From: an uncultured beta proteobacterium
GTDB lineage: Bacteria > Pseudomonadota > Gammaproteobacteria > Burkholderiales > SG8-39
Direction: 5' to 3'
Length of the DNA stretch: 12,591 nucleotides
Assembly (NCBI GenBank): GCA_902826155.1
Contig: CADEDU010000024.1
Location: 1,670 to 14,260, forward strand
The position numbers and the translations under genes are program-made. The notes under the pieces were generated by a model, which made no database searches, was not told the DNA's origin, and saw nothing but the letters and a program-made list of their open reading frames with translations. Numbering within the stretch: position 1 is the stretch's first letter; every line of letters starts with the position of its first letter. This document shows positions 7,193 to 12,591 of the stretch, in pieces.

Positions 7193-8962
7193 ATGAATCA
7201 ACCAGCCAGCGCCAACGGACTCGCACAAACGCTCACCCCCAGCTTCACGCTGCTGGGTGCCGGGGTGTCGGCGGGCATCGCCATCGGCTACGCCCACCTG
7301 GTGAGCACCGCGCGCCTGGAGGTGCCGCAGTACGAAATCGCCGCGAACGAAGTGGACGCCGAGGTGTCGCGGTTCGACAACGCGATGGCGCAGACACAGC
7401 AGGCGTTGGCCGATCTCGCCGCCAGCGCGACGCAAGGCGTGGCCGGCGAGTTGGGCGCGTTCGTGAGCCTGCATCGCATGCTGCTCGCCGACTCGACGCT
7501 GTCGCAGACACCGCGCGACATCATCCGCGAACATCGCGCCAACGCCGAATGGGCGCTGGTGCAGCAGATGGACCGGCTGGTCGAGCAGTTCGAGCAATTC
7601 GAAGACGCCTACCTGCGCGAACGCAAGCACGACGTCGAGCAAGCGGTCGAGCGGGTGCTGAAGGCGTTGCTCGGCACGGCGCATACGCCGAGCGGGCCCA
7701 GCCACGAGGAGGATGTCATCGTCGTGGCGCACGACCTGTCGCCCGCCGACATGATCCTGTTCAAGCAGCACAAGTTCGCCGGCTTCGTCACTGATGTGGG
7801 CGGCGTGACCTCGCACACCGCGATCGTGGCGCGCAGCCTCTCTCTACCGGCCATCGTCGGGCTGCACCATGCGCGCGAACTGATTCGCGAGAACGAGCTG
7901 GTGATCGTCGACGGCGCCGAGGGCACGCTGATCGTCAATCCCGACGCGCAAGTGCTCACCGAGTACCAGCTCAAGAAGCGCTCCTACGAGCTCGACCGGC
8001 AGAAACTCAAGCGGCTCAAGACCACGCCGGCGGCCACGCTTGATGGCACGCCGATCGAGCTGCACGCCAACATCGAGCTGCCCTCCGACATCGAAACGGT
8101 GGTCGAGGCCGGCGCTACCGGGATCGGGCTGTTCCGCAGCGAGTTCCTGTTTCTGAATCGCGAGGATCTGCCCACCGAGGACGAGCAGTTCGAAGCATAT
8201 CGGCAGGTGCTGGAAGCCATGAACGGCATGCCGGTCACGATCCGCACGCTCGATCTGGGCGCCGACAAGGTGCTCCCCGGCGGCGAACGCACTGCCGGAC
8301 CCAATCCGGCGTTGGGGTTGCGCGCGATCCGCTTCTGTCTGGCCGAACCCGGGGTGTTCCTCACGCAGCTGCGCGCGATGCTGCGCGCCTCGCGCTACGG
8401 CAAGCTGCGCATCCTGATCCCGATGCTCGCGCACGCCCACGAGATCGATGGTGCGCTCGGCCTGCTCGAGCACGCCAAACGTTCATTGCAGGGCGAAGGC
8501 ACCGCATTCGACACCGACGTGCCGGTTGGCGGAATGATCGAGGTGCCGGCTGCCGCGCTGTCACTGCCGATGTTCCTGCACCGGTTGCAGTTCCTGTCGA
8601 TCGGCACCAACGATCTGATCCAGTACACGCTCGCCATCGACCGCGCCGACGAGACCGTCGCCCATCTCTACGATCCGTTGCACCCGGCGGTGCTGCAGCT
8701 GGTGGCGCAGACCATCCGCGCGTGCGACAAGGCCGGCAAGCCGGTGGCGGTGTGCGGCGAGATGGCCGGTGAGGTGGAAATGACCCGATTGCTGCTCGGC
8801 TTCGGTCTGCGGCAGTTCTCGATGCACGCCAGTCAGCTCCTCGAGGTCAAGCAGCAGGTGCTGCGATCCGATCTGGGCGAGGTCACACCGCTTGCCACGC
8901 GCATCCTGCGCAATACCGAATCGAGCAAGGTGCACACGCTGCTCGAACGCCTGAACACCTAG
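7193..8962 (+). CDS. ptsI: Phosphoenolpyruvate–protein phosphotransferase (PTS enzyme I)
   Basis: Cytosolic enzyme that takes phosphate from PEP and hands it to HPr, the entry point of the PTS. It has 589 residues, complete for the family. Domain order is normal: N-terminal swivelling/HPr-binding part (about 20-260), with the phosphorylated His208 in DVGGVTSHTAIVARSL, then the PEP-binding barrel. Barrel residues are conserved: GIGLFRSEFLF with Arg315, RTLDLGADK (351-359), NPALGLRAIRF with Arg377, SIGTNDLIQYTLAIDRAD (469-486) and the active-site Cys521 in VAVCGEMAGE. No domain of a nitrogen PTS EI (GAF) is present. The ATG at 7193 overlaps the TGA of a trivial 5-codon frame and has no clear Shine-Dalgarno; the conserved LLGAGVSAGIAIG begins at residue 20. 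Confidence 0.96.
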   Translation: MNQPASANGLAQTLTPSFTLLGAGVSAGIAIGYAHLVSTARLEVPQYEIAANEVDAEVSRFDNAMAQTQQALADLAASATQGVAGELGAFVSLHRMLLADSTLSQTPRDIIREHRANAEWALVQQMDRLVEQFEQFEDAYLRERKHDVEQAVERVLKALLGTAHTPSGPSHEEDVIVVAHDLSPADMILFKQHKFAGFVTDVGGVTSHTAIVARSLSLPAIVGLHHARELIRENELVIVDGAEGTLIVNPDAQVLTEYQLKKRSYELDRQKLKRLKTTPAATLDGTPIELHANIELPSDIETVVEAGATGIGLFRSEFLFLNREDLPTEDEQFEAYRQVLEAMNGMPVTIRTLDLGADKVLPGGERTAGPNPALGLRAIRFCLAEPGVFLTQLRAMLRASRYGKLRILIPMLAHAHEIDGALGLLEHAKRSLQGEGTAFDTDVPVGGMIEVPAAALSLPMFLHRLQFLSIGTNDLIQYTLAIDRADETVAHLYDPLHPAVLQLVAQTIRACDKAGKPVAVCGEMAGEVEMTRLLLGFGLRQFSMHASQLLEVKQQVLRSDLGEVTPLATRILRNTESSKVHTLLERLNT

Positions 8963-8968
8963 AGACGC

Positions 8969-9013
8969 CACCGCTTCTCGCGGTGAATGCCGTCCTGCCG
9001 CGGAATCGCCGCG
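8969..9013 (+). terminator. Two hairpins after ptsI, possible weak terminator
   Basis: CACCGC (8969-8974) pairs with GCGGTG (8980-8985) around TTCTC. CGCGG (8999-9003) pairs with CCGCG (9009-9013) around AATCG. Neither is followed by a T run, so they could be a pause or 3'-end protection site but not a standard intrinsic terminator. Confidence 0.3.
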
Positions 9014-9022
9014 CATCGGTTC

Positions 9023-9043
9023 GACTTGACTCGCAAGCAAGTC
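9023..9043. promoter_or_regulatory. Inverted repeat upstream of the metX promoter
   Basis: GACTTG (9023-9028) and CAAGTC (9038-9043) form a 6-bp inverted repeat with 9 bases between. Its right arm falls where the -35 element of the metX promoter would lie. It could be an operator; no regulator can be assigned. Confidence 0.3.
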
Positions 9044-9057
9044 GCCCCGGACCCCTC

Positions 9058-9066
9058 TGATATACT
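9058..9066 (+). promoter_or_regulatory. Extended -10 promoter of metX–metW
   Basis: TGATATACT carries the TGn extension (9058-9060) followed by TATACT (9061-9066), five of six matches to the -10 consensus. The hexamer 17 bases upstream (CAAGTC) is a poor -35, as is common for extended -10 promoters. Transcription should start near 9072-9074, right at the first paired base of the riboswitch, which supports both calls. Confidence 0.6.
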
Positions 9067-9073
9067 GCCCCTA

Positions 9074-9160
9074 GCGCTGATTTGATTATCAGCTTGCGAG
9101 CGCCGGAGCGGTTCGGAAGGTCGATTGGCCACCGGACGCGGCTTCAAAATCCGCTAAAGC
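9074..9160 (+). promoter_or_regulatory. SAM-II-type riboswitch aptamer with an extra inserted hairpin
   Basis: The RNA should bind S-adenosylmethionine and lower metX expression. P1 pairs GCGCT (9074-9078) with AGCGC (9099-9103). The loop begins GATTTG, matching the conserved U-rich segment of SAM-II. The 3' strand holds the hallmark GCTAAA (9153-9158). The pseudoknot P2 can form from GC-TT-GC (9092-9097) with GC-TAAA-GC (9153-9160). Between P1 and GCTAAA lie 49 bases, longer than in a minimal aptamer, and they fold into one hairpin: GGAGC/GCTTC (9105-9109/9141-9145), GTTCGG/CCGGAC (9111-9116/9132-9137) and GGTC/GGCC (9119-9122/9127-9130) with a GATT loop. The gene downstream, metX, is a classic SAM-II target. 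SAM-II is mostly an alphaproteobacterial class. The call is from motif recognition, not a covariance search. Confidence 0.82.
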
Positions 9161-9250
9161 GAGGCTATTCGCTCAGGTGTCGTCCGCGGCGTGTCTTTCG
9201 GACCCCGCTTCCCCGGACCGCTTCTCCGGACACCCTGTGGCCCGACATCC

Positions 9251-9285
9251 AGCCCGTTCCGGCCCTCGCTGCAACGGGCTTTTTT
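9251..9285 (+). terminator. Intrinsic terminator in the metX leader (attenuator)
   Basis: AGCCCGTT (9251-9258) and AACGGGCT (9273-9280) form a perfect 8-bp stem with a 14-base loop, followed by a run of six T (9280-9285). It stands after the aptamer and 37 bases before the metX ATG, so it should stop transcription before metX. Bases 9254-9263 can alternatively pair with 9102-9111 inside the aptamer, which would prevent the terminator. Confidence 0.85.
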
Positions 9286-9322
9286 GCGGCCATCGAACGA
9301 CCTGAGCAGGACATCGCACAGC

Positions 9323-10534
9323 ATGAACACCGGTCGATCAGTAGGCGCGGTCACCGCGCGCTCGATGCAGTTCGACACCCCACTCCGCTGCAAGAGCGGC
9401 GGCGTACTCGAACGCTACGAGCTGATGTACGAAACCTACGGCACGCTCAACGCCGAGCGCTCGAATGCGGTGTTGATCTGTCATGCGCTCAACGCATCGC
9501 ATCACGTCGCCGGCTACTACGCCGACAATCCGCGCAACATCGGCTGGTGGGACAACATGATCGGCCCGGGCAAGCCGGTCGACACCGACAAGTTCTTCGT
9601 CATCGGCGTGAACAACCTCGGCGGCTGCTTCGGCTCGACCGGACCCGCGAGCATCGATCCGCGCACCGGCAAACCCTACGGCTCGAGCTTTCCGGTGGTG
9701 ACGGTGGAAGACTGGGTCGAAGCGCAGGTGCGGCTCGTCGACCGGCTCGGCATTCAGAAACTCGCCGCGGTAATGGGTGGCAGCCTGGGCGCGATGCAGG
9801 CGCTGCAATGGACGCTCGCGTTTCCCGATCGGCTCGCGAACTCGGTCGTGATCGCGGCCGCGCCCAAACTCTCGGCGCAGAACATCGCGTTCAACGAAGT
9901 CGCGCGTCAGGCCATCACCACCGACCCGGACTTTCACGGCGGCGATTTCTACGAGCACGGCGTCAAGCCGATCCGCGGCCTGCGGCTGGCGCGCATGATC
10001 GGCCATATCACGTATCTCTCGGACGACGCGATGATGGAACGCTTCGGGCGCGCGCTACGCTCGGGCACGGTGGGCTATCACTTCGAGGTCGATTTCGAGA
10101 TCGAGTCGTACCTGCGCTATCAGGGCGACAAGTTCGCCGAGTATTTCGATGCCAACACCTACCTGCTGATCACCCGGGCGCTCGATTATTTCGATCCGGC
10201 GATGGACTTCAACGGCAATCTGAGCGCGGCATTGCAGCGCGCCACGGCACGATTCCTGGTGGTGTCGTTCACCTCCGACTGGCGTTTCGCGCCGTCGCGC
10301 TCGCGTGAGATCGTCAAGGCGCTGCTCGACAACCGGCGCGACGTTTCCTACGCCGAGATCGACGCCCCGCACGGCCACGATGCGTTCCTGCTGGAGGATC
10401 CGCGCTATTTAAGGCTGGTGCGCGCGTACTTCGACAACATCGCCATCTCGCTCTCGGGCGATCAGTCACGCGGTGGATCGCGCAGCAACGTGATCCCACT
10501 CAGCGTGGCCACGCAGCAGCGAGCCGCAGCATGA
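9323..10534 (+). CDS. metX: Homoserine O-acyltransferase MetX (probably succinyl-type)
   Basis: Alpha/beta-hydrolase enzyme that acylates the hydroxyl of homoserine, the committed step of methionine synthesis. From the ATG at 9323 it has 403 residues. The catalytic triad is visible: Ser154 in [11 protein letters not shown], Asp319 in [10 protein letters not shown] and His352 in PHGHDAF. Other family stretches are [21 protein letters not shown] (37-56) and [14 protein letters not shown] (100-113). Arg321, next to the catalytic Asp (SDWRF), is the residue type I associate with succinyl-CoA-using MetX proteins, whereas acetyl-type enzymes usually have Leu or another residue there; this points to homoserine O-succinyltransferase. 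The frame is open back to a GTG at 9191, but that would run through the terminator. The upstream Shine-Dalgarno is weak (GCAGGA near 9306-9311). Confidence 0.94.
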   Translation: MNTGRSVGAVTARSMQFDTPLRCKSGGVLERYELMYETYGTLNAERSNAVLICHALNASHHVAGYYADNPRNIGWWDNMIGPGKPVDTDKFFVIGVNNLGGCFGSTGPASIDPRTGKPYGSSFPVVTVEDWVEAQVRLVDRLGIQKLAAVMGGSLGAMQALQWTLAFPDRLANSVVIAAAPKLSAQNIAFNEVARQAITTDPDFHGGDFYEHGVKPIRGLRLARMIGHITYLSDDAMMERFGRALRSGTVGYHFEVDFEIESYLRYQGDKFAEYFDANTYLLITRALDYFDPAMDFNGNLSAALQRATARFLVVSFTSDWRFAPSRSREIVKALLDNRRDVSYAEIDAPHGHDAFLLEDPRYLRLVRAYFDNIAISLSGDQSRGGSRSNVIPLSVATQQRAAA

Positions 10535-10599
10535 CTTCACGCTTCCCGCGTATTAACGCTCCAGCCGACAGATCGTTTCCAACGGAGCACGTGCGATGA
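10531..10599 (+). CDS. 22-codon ORF bridging metX and metW
   Basis: ATG at 10531 overlaps the metX stop as ATGA, and the ORF's own TGA (10597-10599) overlaps the metW start as ATGA (10596-10599). The peptide would be [20 protein letters not shown] plus two residues, with no recognised domain. The exact double overlap allows ribosomes ending metX to read through to metW by reinitiation. It may serve only coupling, or be chance. Confidence 0.3.
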   Translation: MTSRFPRINAPADRSFPTEHVR

Positions 10600-11210
10600 G
10601 TGCTGCCGCGCAAGTGGGGCTGACCGATCGGCCCGATTTCGACGCGATCGCCCAGTGGATCAAACCGGATGCGTCGGTGCTCGACCTGGGTTGCGGCGAC
10701 GGCGGGCTGCTGCGCCACCTGCAGCGGGCGCGCAACGCCCGCGGCTACGGCATCGATATCAGCGACGAGAACGTACTCGCCTGCGTGGAGAACGGCGTGA
10801 ACGTCATCCAGAGCAATCTGGAAGCGGGCCTGTCCGGCTTCGATGCGAACTCGTTCGACTGCGTGATCCTGTCGCAGACGCTGCAGGCAGTGCGCCACAC
10901 CGAGCCGATCGTGCTGGAGATGCTGCGGGTGGGGCGCGAGGCGATCGTGACGTTTCCCAACTTCGGTTATTGGCGCCATCGGGTGCGCCTGTTCCTCGGC
11001 CGCATGCCGGTCGCCGAAGGCGCGCCCACGCAGTGGTACGACACGCCCAACGTGCGACTGTTCACCATCGGCGACTTCGAGCAATTCTGCGCAGCGCGCG
11101 GCATCCGCGTGCTCGAACGCATCGTCATGCATCGCGGGCAGGCGATACGATTGCTGCGCCGGTTGCGAGGCAGCCTCGCGGTCTACCGGATCGAGAAGGC
11201 CGCGCGCTGA
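10596..11210 (+). CDS. metW: Methionine biosynthesis protein MetW (SAM-dependent methyltransferase fold)
   Basis: A 204-residue class I methyltransferase-fold protein that accompanies metX in many proteobacteria. Motif I is VLDLGCGDGGLL (28-39), the SAM-binding glycine-rich loop, and the acidic end of the next strand is GYGIDIS. MetW-typical stretches follow: VIQSNLEAGL, FDCVILSQTLQAVRHTEPIVLEMLRVGREAIVTFPNFGYWRHR and GRMPVA...WYDTPNVRLFTIGDFE. The precise reaction of MetW is not firmly established; in some species it works with MetX to restore or raise acyltransferase activity. ATG at 10596 has a GGAG eight bases upstream. It lies 61 bases after metX and should be under the same riboswitch. 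Confidence 0.94.
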   Translation: MSAAAQVGLTDRPDFDAIAQWIKPDASVLDLGCGDGGLLRHLQRARNARGYGIDISDENVLACVENGVNVIQSNLEAGLSGFDANSFDCVILSQTLQAVRHTEPIVLEMLRVGREAIVTFPNFGYWRHRVRLFLGRMPVAEGAPTQWYDTPNVRLFTIGDFEQFCAARGIRVLERIVMHRGQAIRLLRRLRGSLAVYRIEKAAR

Positions 11211-11215
11211 CGCGC

Positions 11216-11233
11216 CGATCCCCGCCGGGATCG
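11216..11233 (+). terminator. Hairpin after metW, possible terminator
   Basis: CGATCCC (11216-11222) and GGGATCG (11227-11233) form a perfect 7-bp stem with the tetraloop CGCC, five bases after the metW stop. No T run follows, so any termination would be weak or factor-assisted; 3'-end protection of the metX–metW mRNA is equally possible. Confidence 0.4.
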
Positions 11234-11311
11234 AAGCCGCGGCCAGCGGAGTGACCAGCAACCTGCGCTAATCTGCCGATCGGCGCACTTGAAGAAACGG
11301 ACGCATCGCCC

Positions 11312-12088
11312 ATGGCCACCGCCATCGCATTGGTCGAATCGCTCAAGCGCGAACTGCGCGCTCGCAAGATCACTTATGCCGAAGTCGGCAAGGCGATCGA
11401 ATTGTCGGAGGCGAGCGTGAAGCGGCTGTTCTCGCAGCGCGATTTCACGCTGGAGCGGATCGACCAGATCTGCGCCCTGGCCGGCATCGAGTTCACCGAA
11501 CTGGCGCGCGCGCTCGAGCGCGACGAGCATTTCATCTCGCAGCTCACGCTGGAACAGGAGCAGGAGATCGTCGCCAACAAGAAGCTGCTGGTGGTTGCAG
11601 TGTGCGCGCTGGGGCACTGGAGCTTCGAGCAGATCATCGACACGTACCTGTTCACCGAAGCCGAGTTGGTGAAGCTGCTCGCTCAACTCGATCGGCTCAA
11701 GCTGATCGAGCTGCTGCCCAACAACAAGATCCGGCCGCTCATCACGCGCGCGTTCACCTGGATTCCCGACGGGCCGATCCAGCGCTACTTCAAGAACGAG
11801 GTCGCGCGCGACTATCTCGACACCAGCTTCGATGCGGGCGGTGAGCTGATGGTGCTGGTAAACGGCATGCTCTCGGAGAGTTCGCGTGGCGCAGTGCAGG
11901 CGCGGCTGCGGCAGATCGCCAACGAAATGCGCGAACTCCATCACAACGATATCCACCTGCCGCAACAGGATCGGTTCGGCACCAGCATGCTGGTGGCGGT
12001 GCGACGCTGGGAGCCGAAGTTCTTCGTCGAACTTCGCCGTCCCAAGGTCACCGAACATCGCGCCTCTCGCGCGGCCAAGCGCGGCTAG
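11312..12088 (+). CDS. XRE-like helix-turn-helix transcriptional regulator
   Basis: A 258-residue protein with an N-terminal XRE/Cro-like domain (about 7-66): TYAEVGKAI (21-29) fits helix 2 and SEASVKRLFS (32-41) the recognition helix, followed by FTLERIDQICALAGI. Residues 90-145 (LLVVAVCAL...TEAELVKLLAQLDRLKLIELLPNNKIRPL) resemble a second winged-helix-like unit. The remainder (FTWIPDGPIQRYFKNE... to the end) is a conserved-looking region I cannot name, possibly a sensing or dimerisation part. The end is basic (RASRAAKRG). It starts 101 bases after metW, beyond a hairpin, so it may be a separate unit. Its targets cannot be inferred; the neighbouring transporter is one candidate. Confidence 0.75.
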   Translation: MATAIALVESLKRELRARKITYAEVGKAIELSEASVKRLFSQRDFTLERIDQICALAGIEFTELARALERDEHFISQLTLEQEQEIVANKKLLVVAVCALGHWSFEQIIDTYLFTEAELVKLLAQLDRLKLIELLPNNKIRPLITRAFTWIPDGPIQRYFKNEVARDYLDTSFDAGGELMVLVNGMLSESSRGAVQARLRQIANEMRELHHNDIHLPQQDRFGTSMLVAVRRWEPKFFVELRRPKVTEHRASRAAKRG

Positions 12089-12201
12089 CGTGCCTTGGCG
12101 CAACCAGATTTCGCGATGCGCTGCCCCCATACACGCCGAGGATCGATGAGAAGTCGAAGACCGCTCTTAGCGACACGGCGCAGCGCTCATCTGCCACGCT
12201 C

Positions 12202-12591
12202 ATGACGGGCACCGCCGCGACCGTTTCGGTGTTGCGCTCGAAATTGTTCTGGGTCGGGGTGCTGTACTTCGCGCAGGGCCTGCCGTTCGGCATCTTCTAC
12301 GACGTCTTCCCGGTCTGGTTTCGCCAGCAGGGCGTCGATCTGCGCTCGATCGGGTTGCTCAGTCTGCTCGGGCTGGCGTGGACGCTCAAGTTCCTGTGGG
12401 CACCGGCGGTCGATCACTACCGCCATCACCGCGTGTGGATGGCGCTGGTCGATCTGGGCATGGGCGCGGTGATGCTGGTGTTCGCCATCTACGCCGGTCT
12501 GGGTGTGTGGGTGTGGGCGGGCATCGCGCTGTTCACCATTCTCTCGGCCACCAACGACATCGCCATCGACGGCGACACGATCGAGTACCTC
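12202..12591 (+). CDS. MFS transporter of the AmpG/PAT type (5' part, cut by the window edge)
   Basis: The frame is open from ATG 12202 to the window end: 130 residues with no stop. The start MTGTAATVSVLRSKLFWVGVLYFAQGLPFGIFYDVFPVWF, then LKFLWAPAVDHY and ATNDIAIDGDTIEYL, follow the layout of AmpG-like permeases (WAP.vD and qDiaiD motifs), with about four membrane helices so far. AmpG imports muropeptides for cell-wall recycling; other PAT members carry different solutes, so the symbol is withheld. In several betaproteobacteria an AmpG gene lies near metX–metW, which fits this context. The 113 bases before it show no clear promoter or strong Shine-Dalgarno. Confidence 0.75.
   Translation, partial: MTGTAATVSVLRSKLFWVGVLYFAQGLPFGIFYDVFPVWFRQQGVDLRSIGLLSLLGLAWTLKFLWAPAVDHYRHHRVWMALVDLGMGAVMLVFAIYAGLGVWVWAGIALFTILSATNDIAIDGDTIEYL

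Noticed and set aside
9060..9322. SAM-I (S-box) riboswitch or T-box in the metX leader
   Set aside because: No S-box core (such as the GGGACNGGCCC / GAAGCC pattern) and no T-box sequence was found; the SAM-II pattern fits instead.
9082..10308. 408-codon + strand frame through the metX leader and metX
   Set aside because: Arg-rich in the wrong frame of metX; it would run through the riboswitch and terminator and has no domain.
1..12591. CRISPR array, tRNA, rRNA, insertion sequence, phage or defence genes
   Set aside because: No regularly spaced repeats, cloverleaf sequence, transposase, integrase or defence-type domain was recognised; all genes fit a core-metabolism chromosomal region.

Overview
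The window reads as a chromosomal segment of a GC-rich proteobacterium, most likely a betaproteobacterium. The pointers are the run gshA–gshB–EIIA(Man)–HPr–EI, a metX–metW pair with an AmpG-type transporter nearby, the proteobacterial (TIGR02049-like) form of GshA, and a Bug-type tctCBA transporter. This lineage call rests on gene content and order recognised by eye, not on a search. Every recognised gene is on the + strand.

Layout. (1) 58-3111: tctC, tctB, tctA, a complete tripartite tricarboxylate transporter, with a strong stem-loop just after tctC. (2) 3157-3825: an orphan P-loop kinase-like protein. (3) 3826-4177: a 352-nt non-coding stretch with a possible promoter and a strongly foldable leader. 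(4) 4178-8962: gshA and gshB (both steps of glutathione synthesis), then EIIA(Man), HPr and EI, a phosphotransfer chain with no sugar-specific EIIB, EIIC or EIID in view. (5) 8963-9322: a 360-nt non-coding stretch holding the best regulatory signal of the window: an extended -10 promoter, a SAM-II-type riboswitch aptamer with an extra inserted hairpin, and an intrinsic terminator before metX. (6) 9323-11210: metX, a 22-codon ORF overlapping both neighbours by ATGA, and metW. (7) 11312-12088: an XRE-like regulator. (8) 12202 to the right edge: the start of an AmpG/PAT-type MFS transporter.

How the parts work together. TctCBA should import carboxylates. GshA and GshB make glutathione from glutamate, cysteine and glycine. 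The EI–HPr–EIIA chain passes phosphate from PEP to EIIA and, lacking a permease here, is probably regulatory. MetX starts the methionine branch by acylating homoserine, and MetW is its usual partner. SAM, the pathway end product, is predicted to turn metX–metW off through the riboswitch. Bases 9102-9111, part of the aptamer's P1 and of its extra hairpin, can instead form a continuous 10-bp pairing with the 5' half of the terminator. This gives a simple transcription-attenuation model.

No tRNA, rRNA, CRISPR array, insertion sequence or phage gene was seen.
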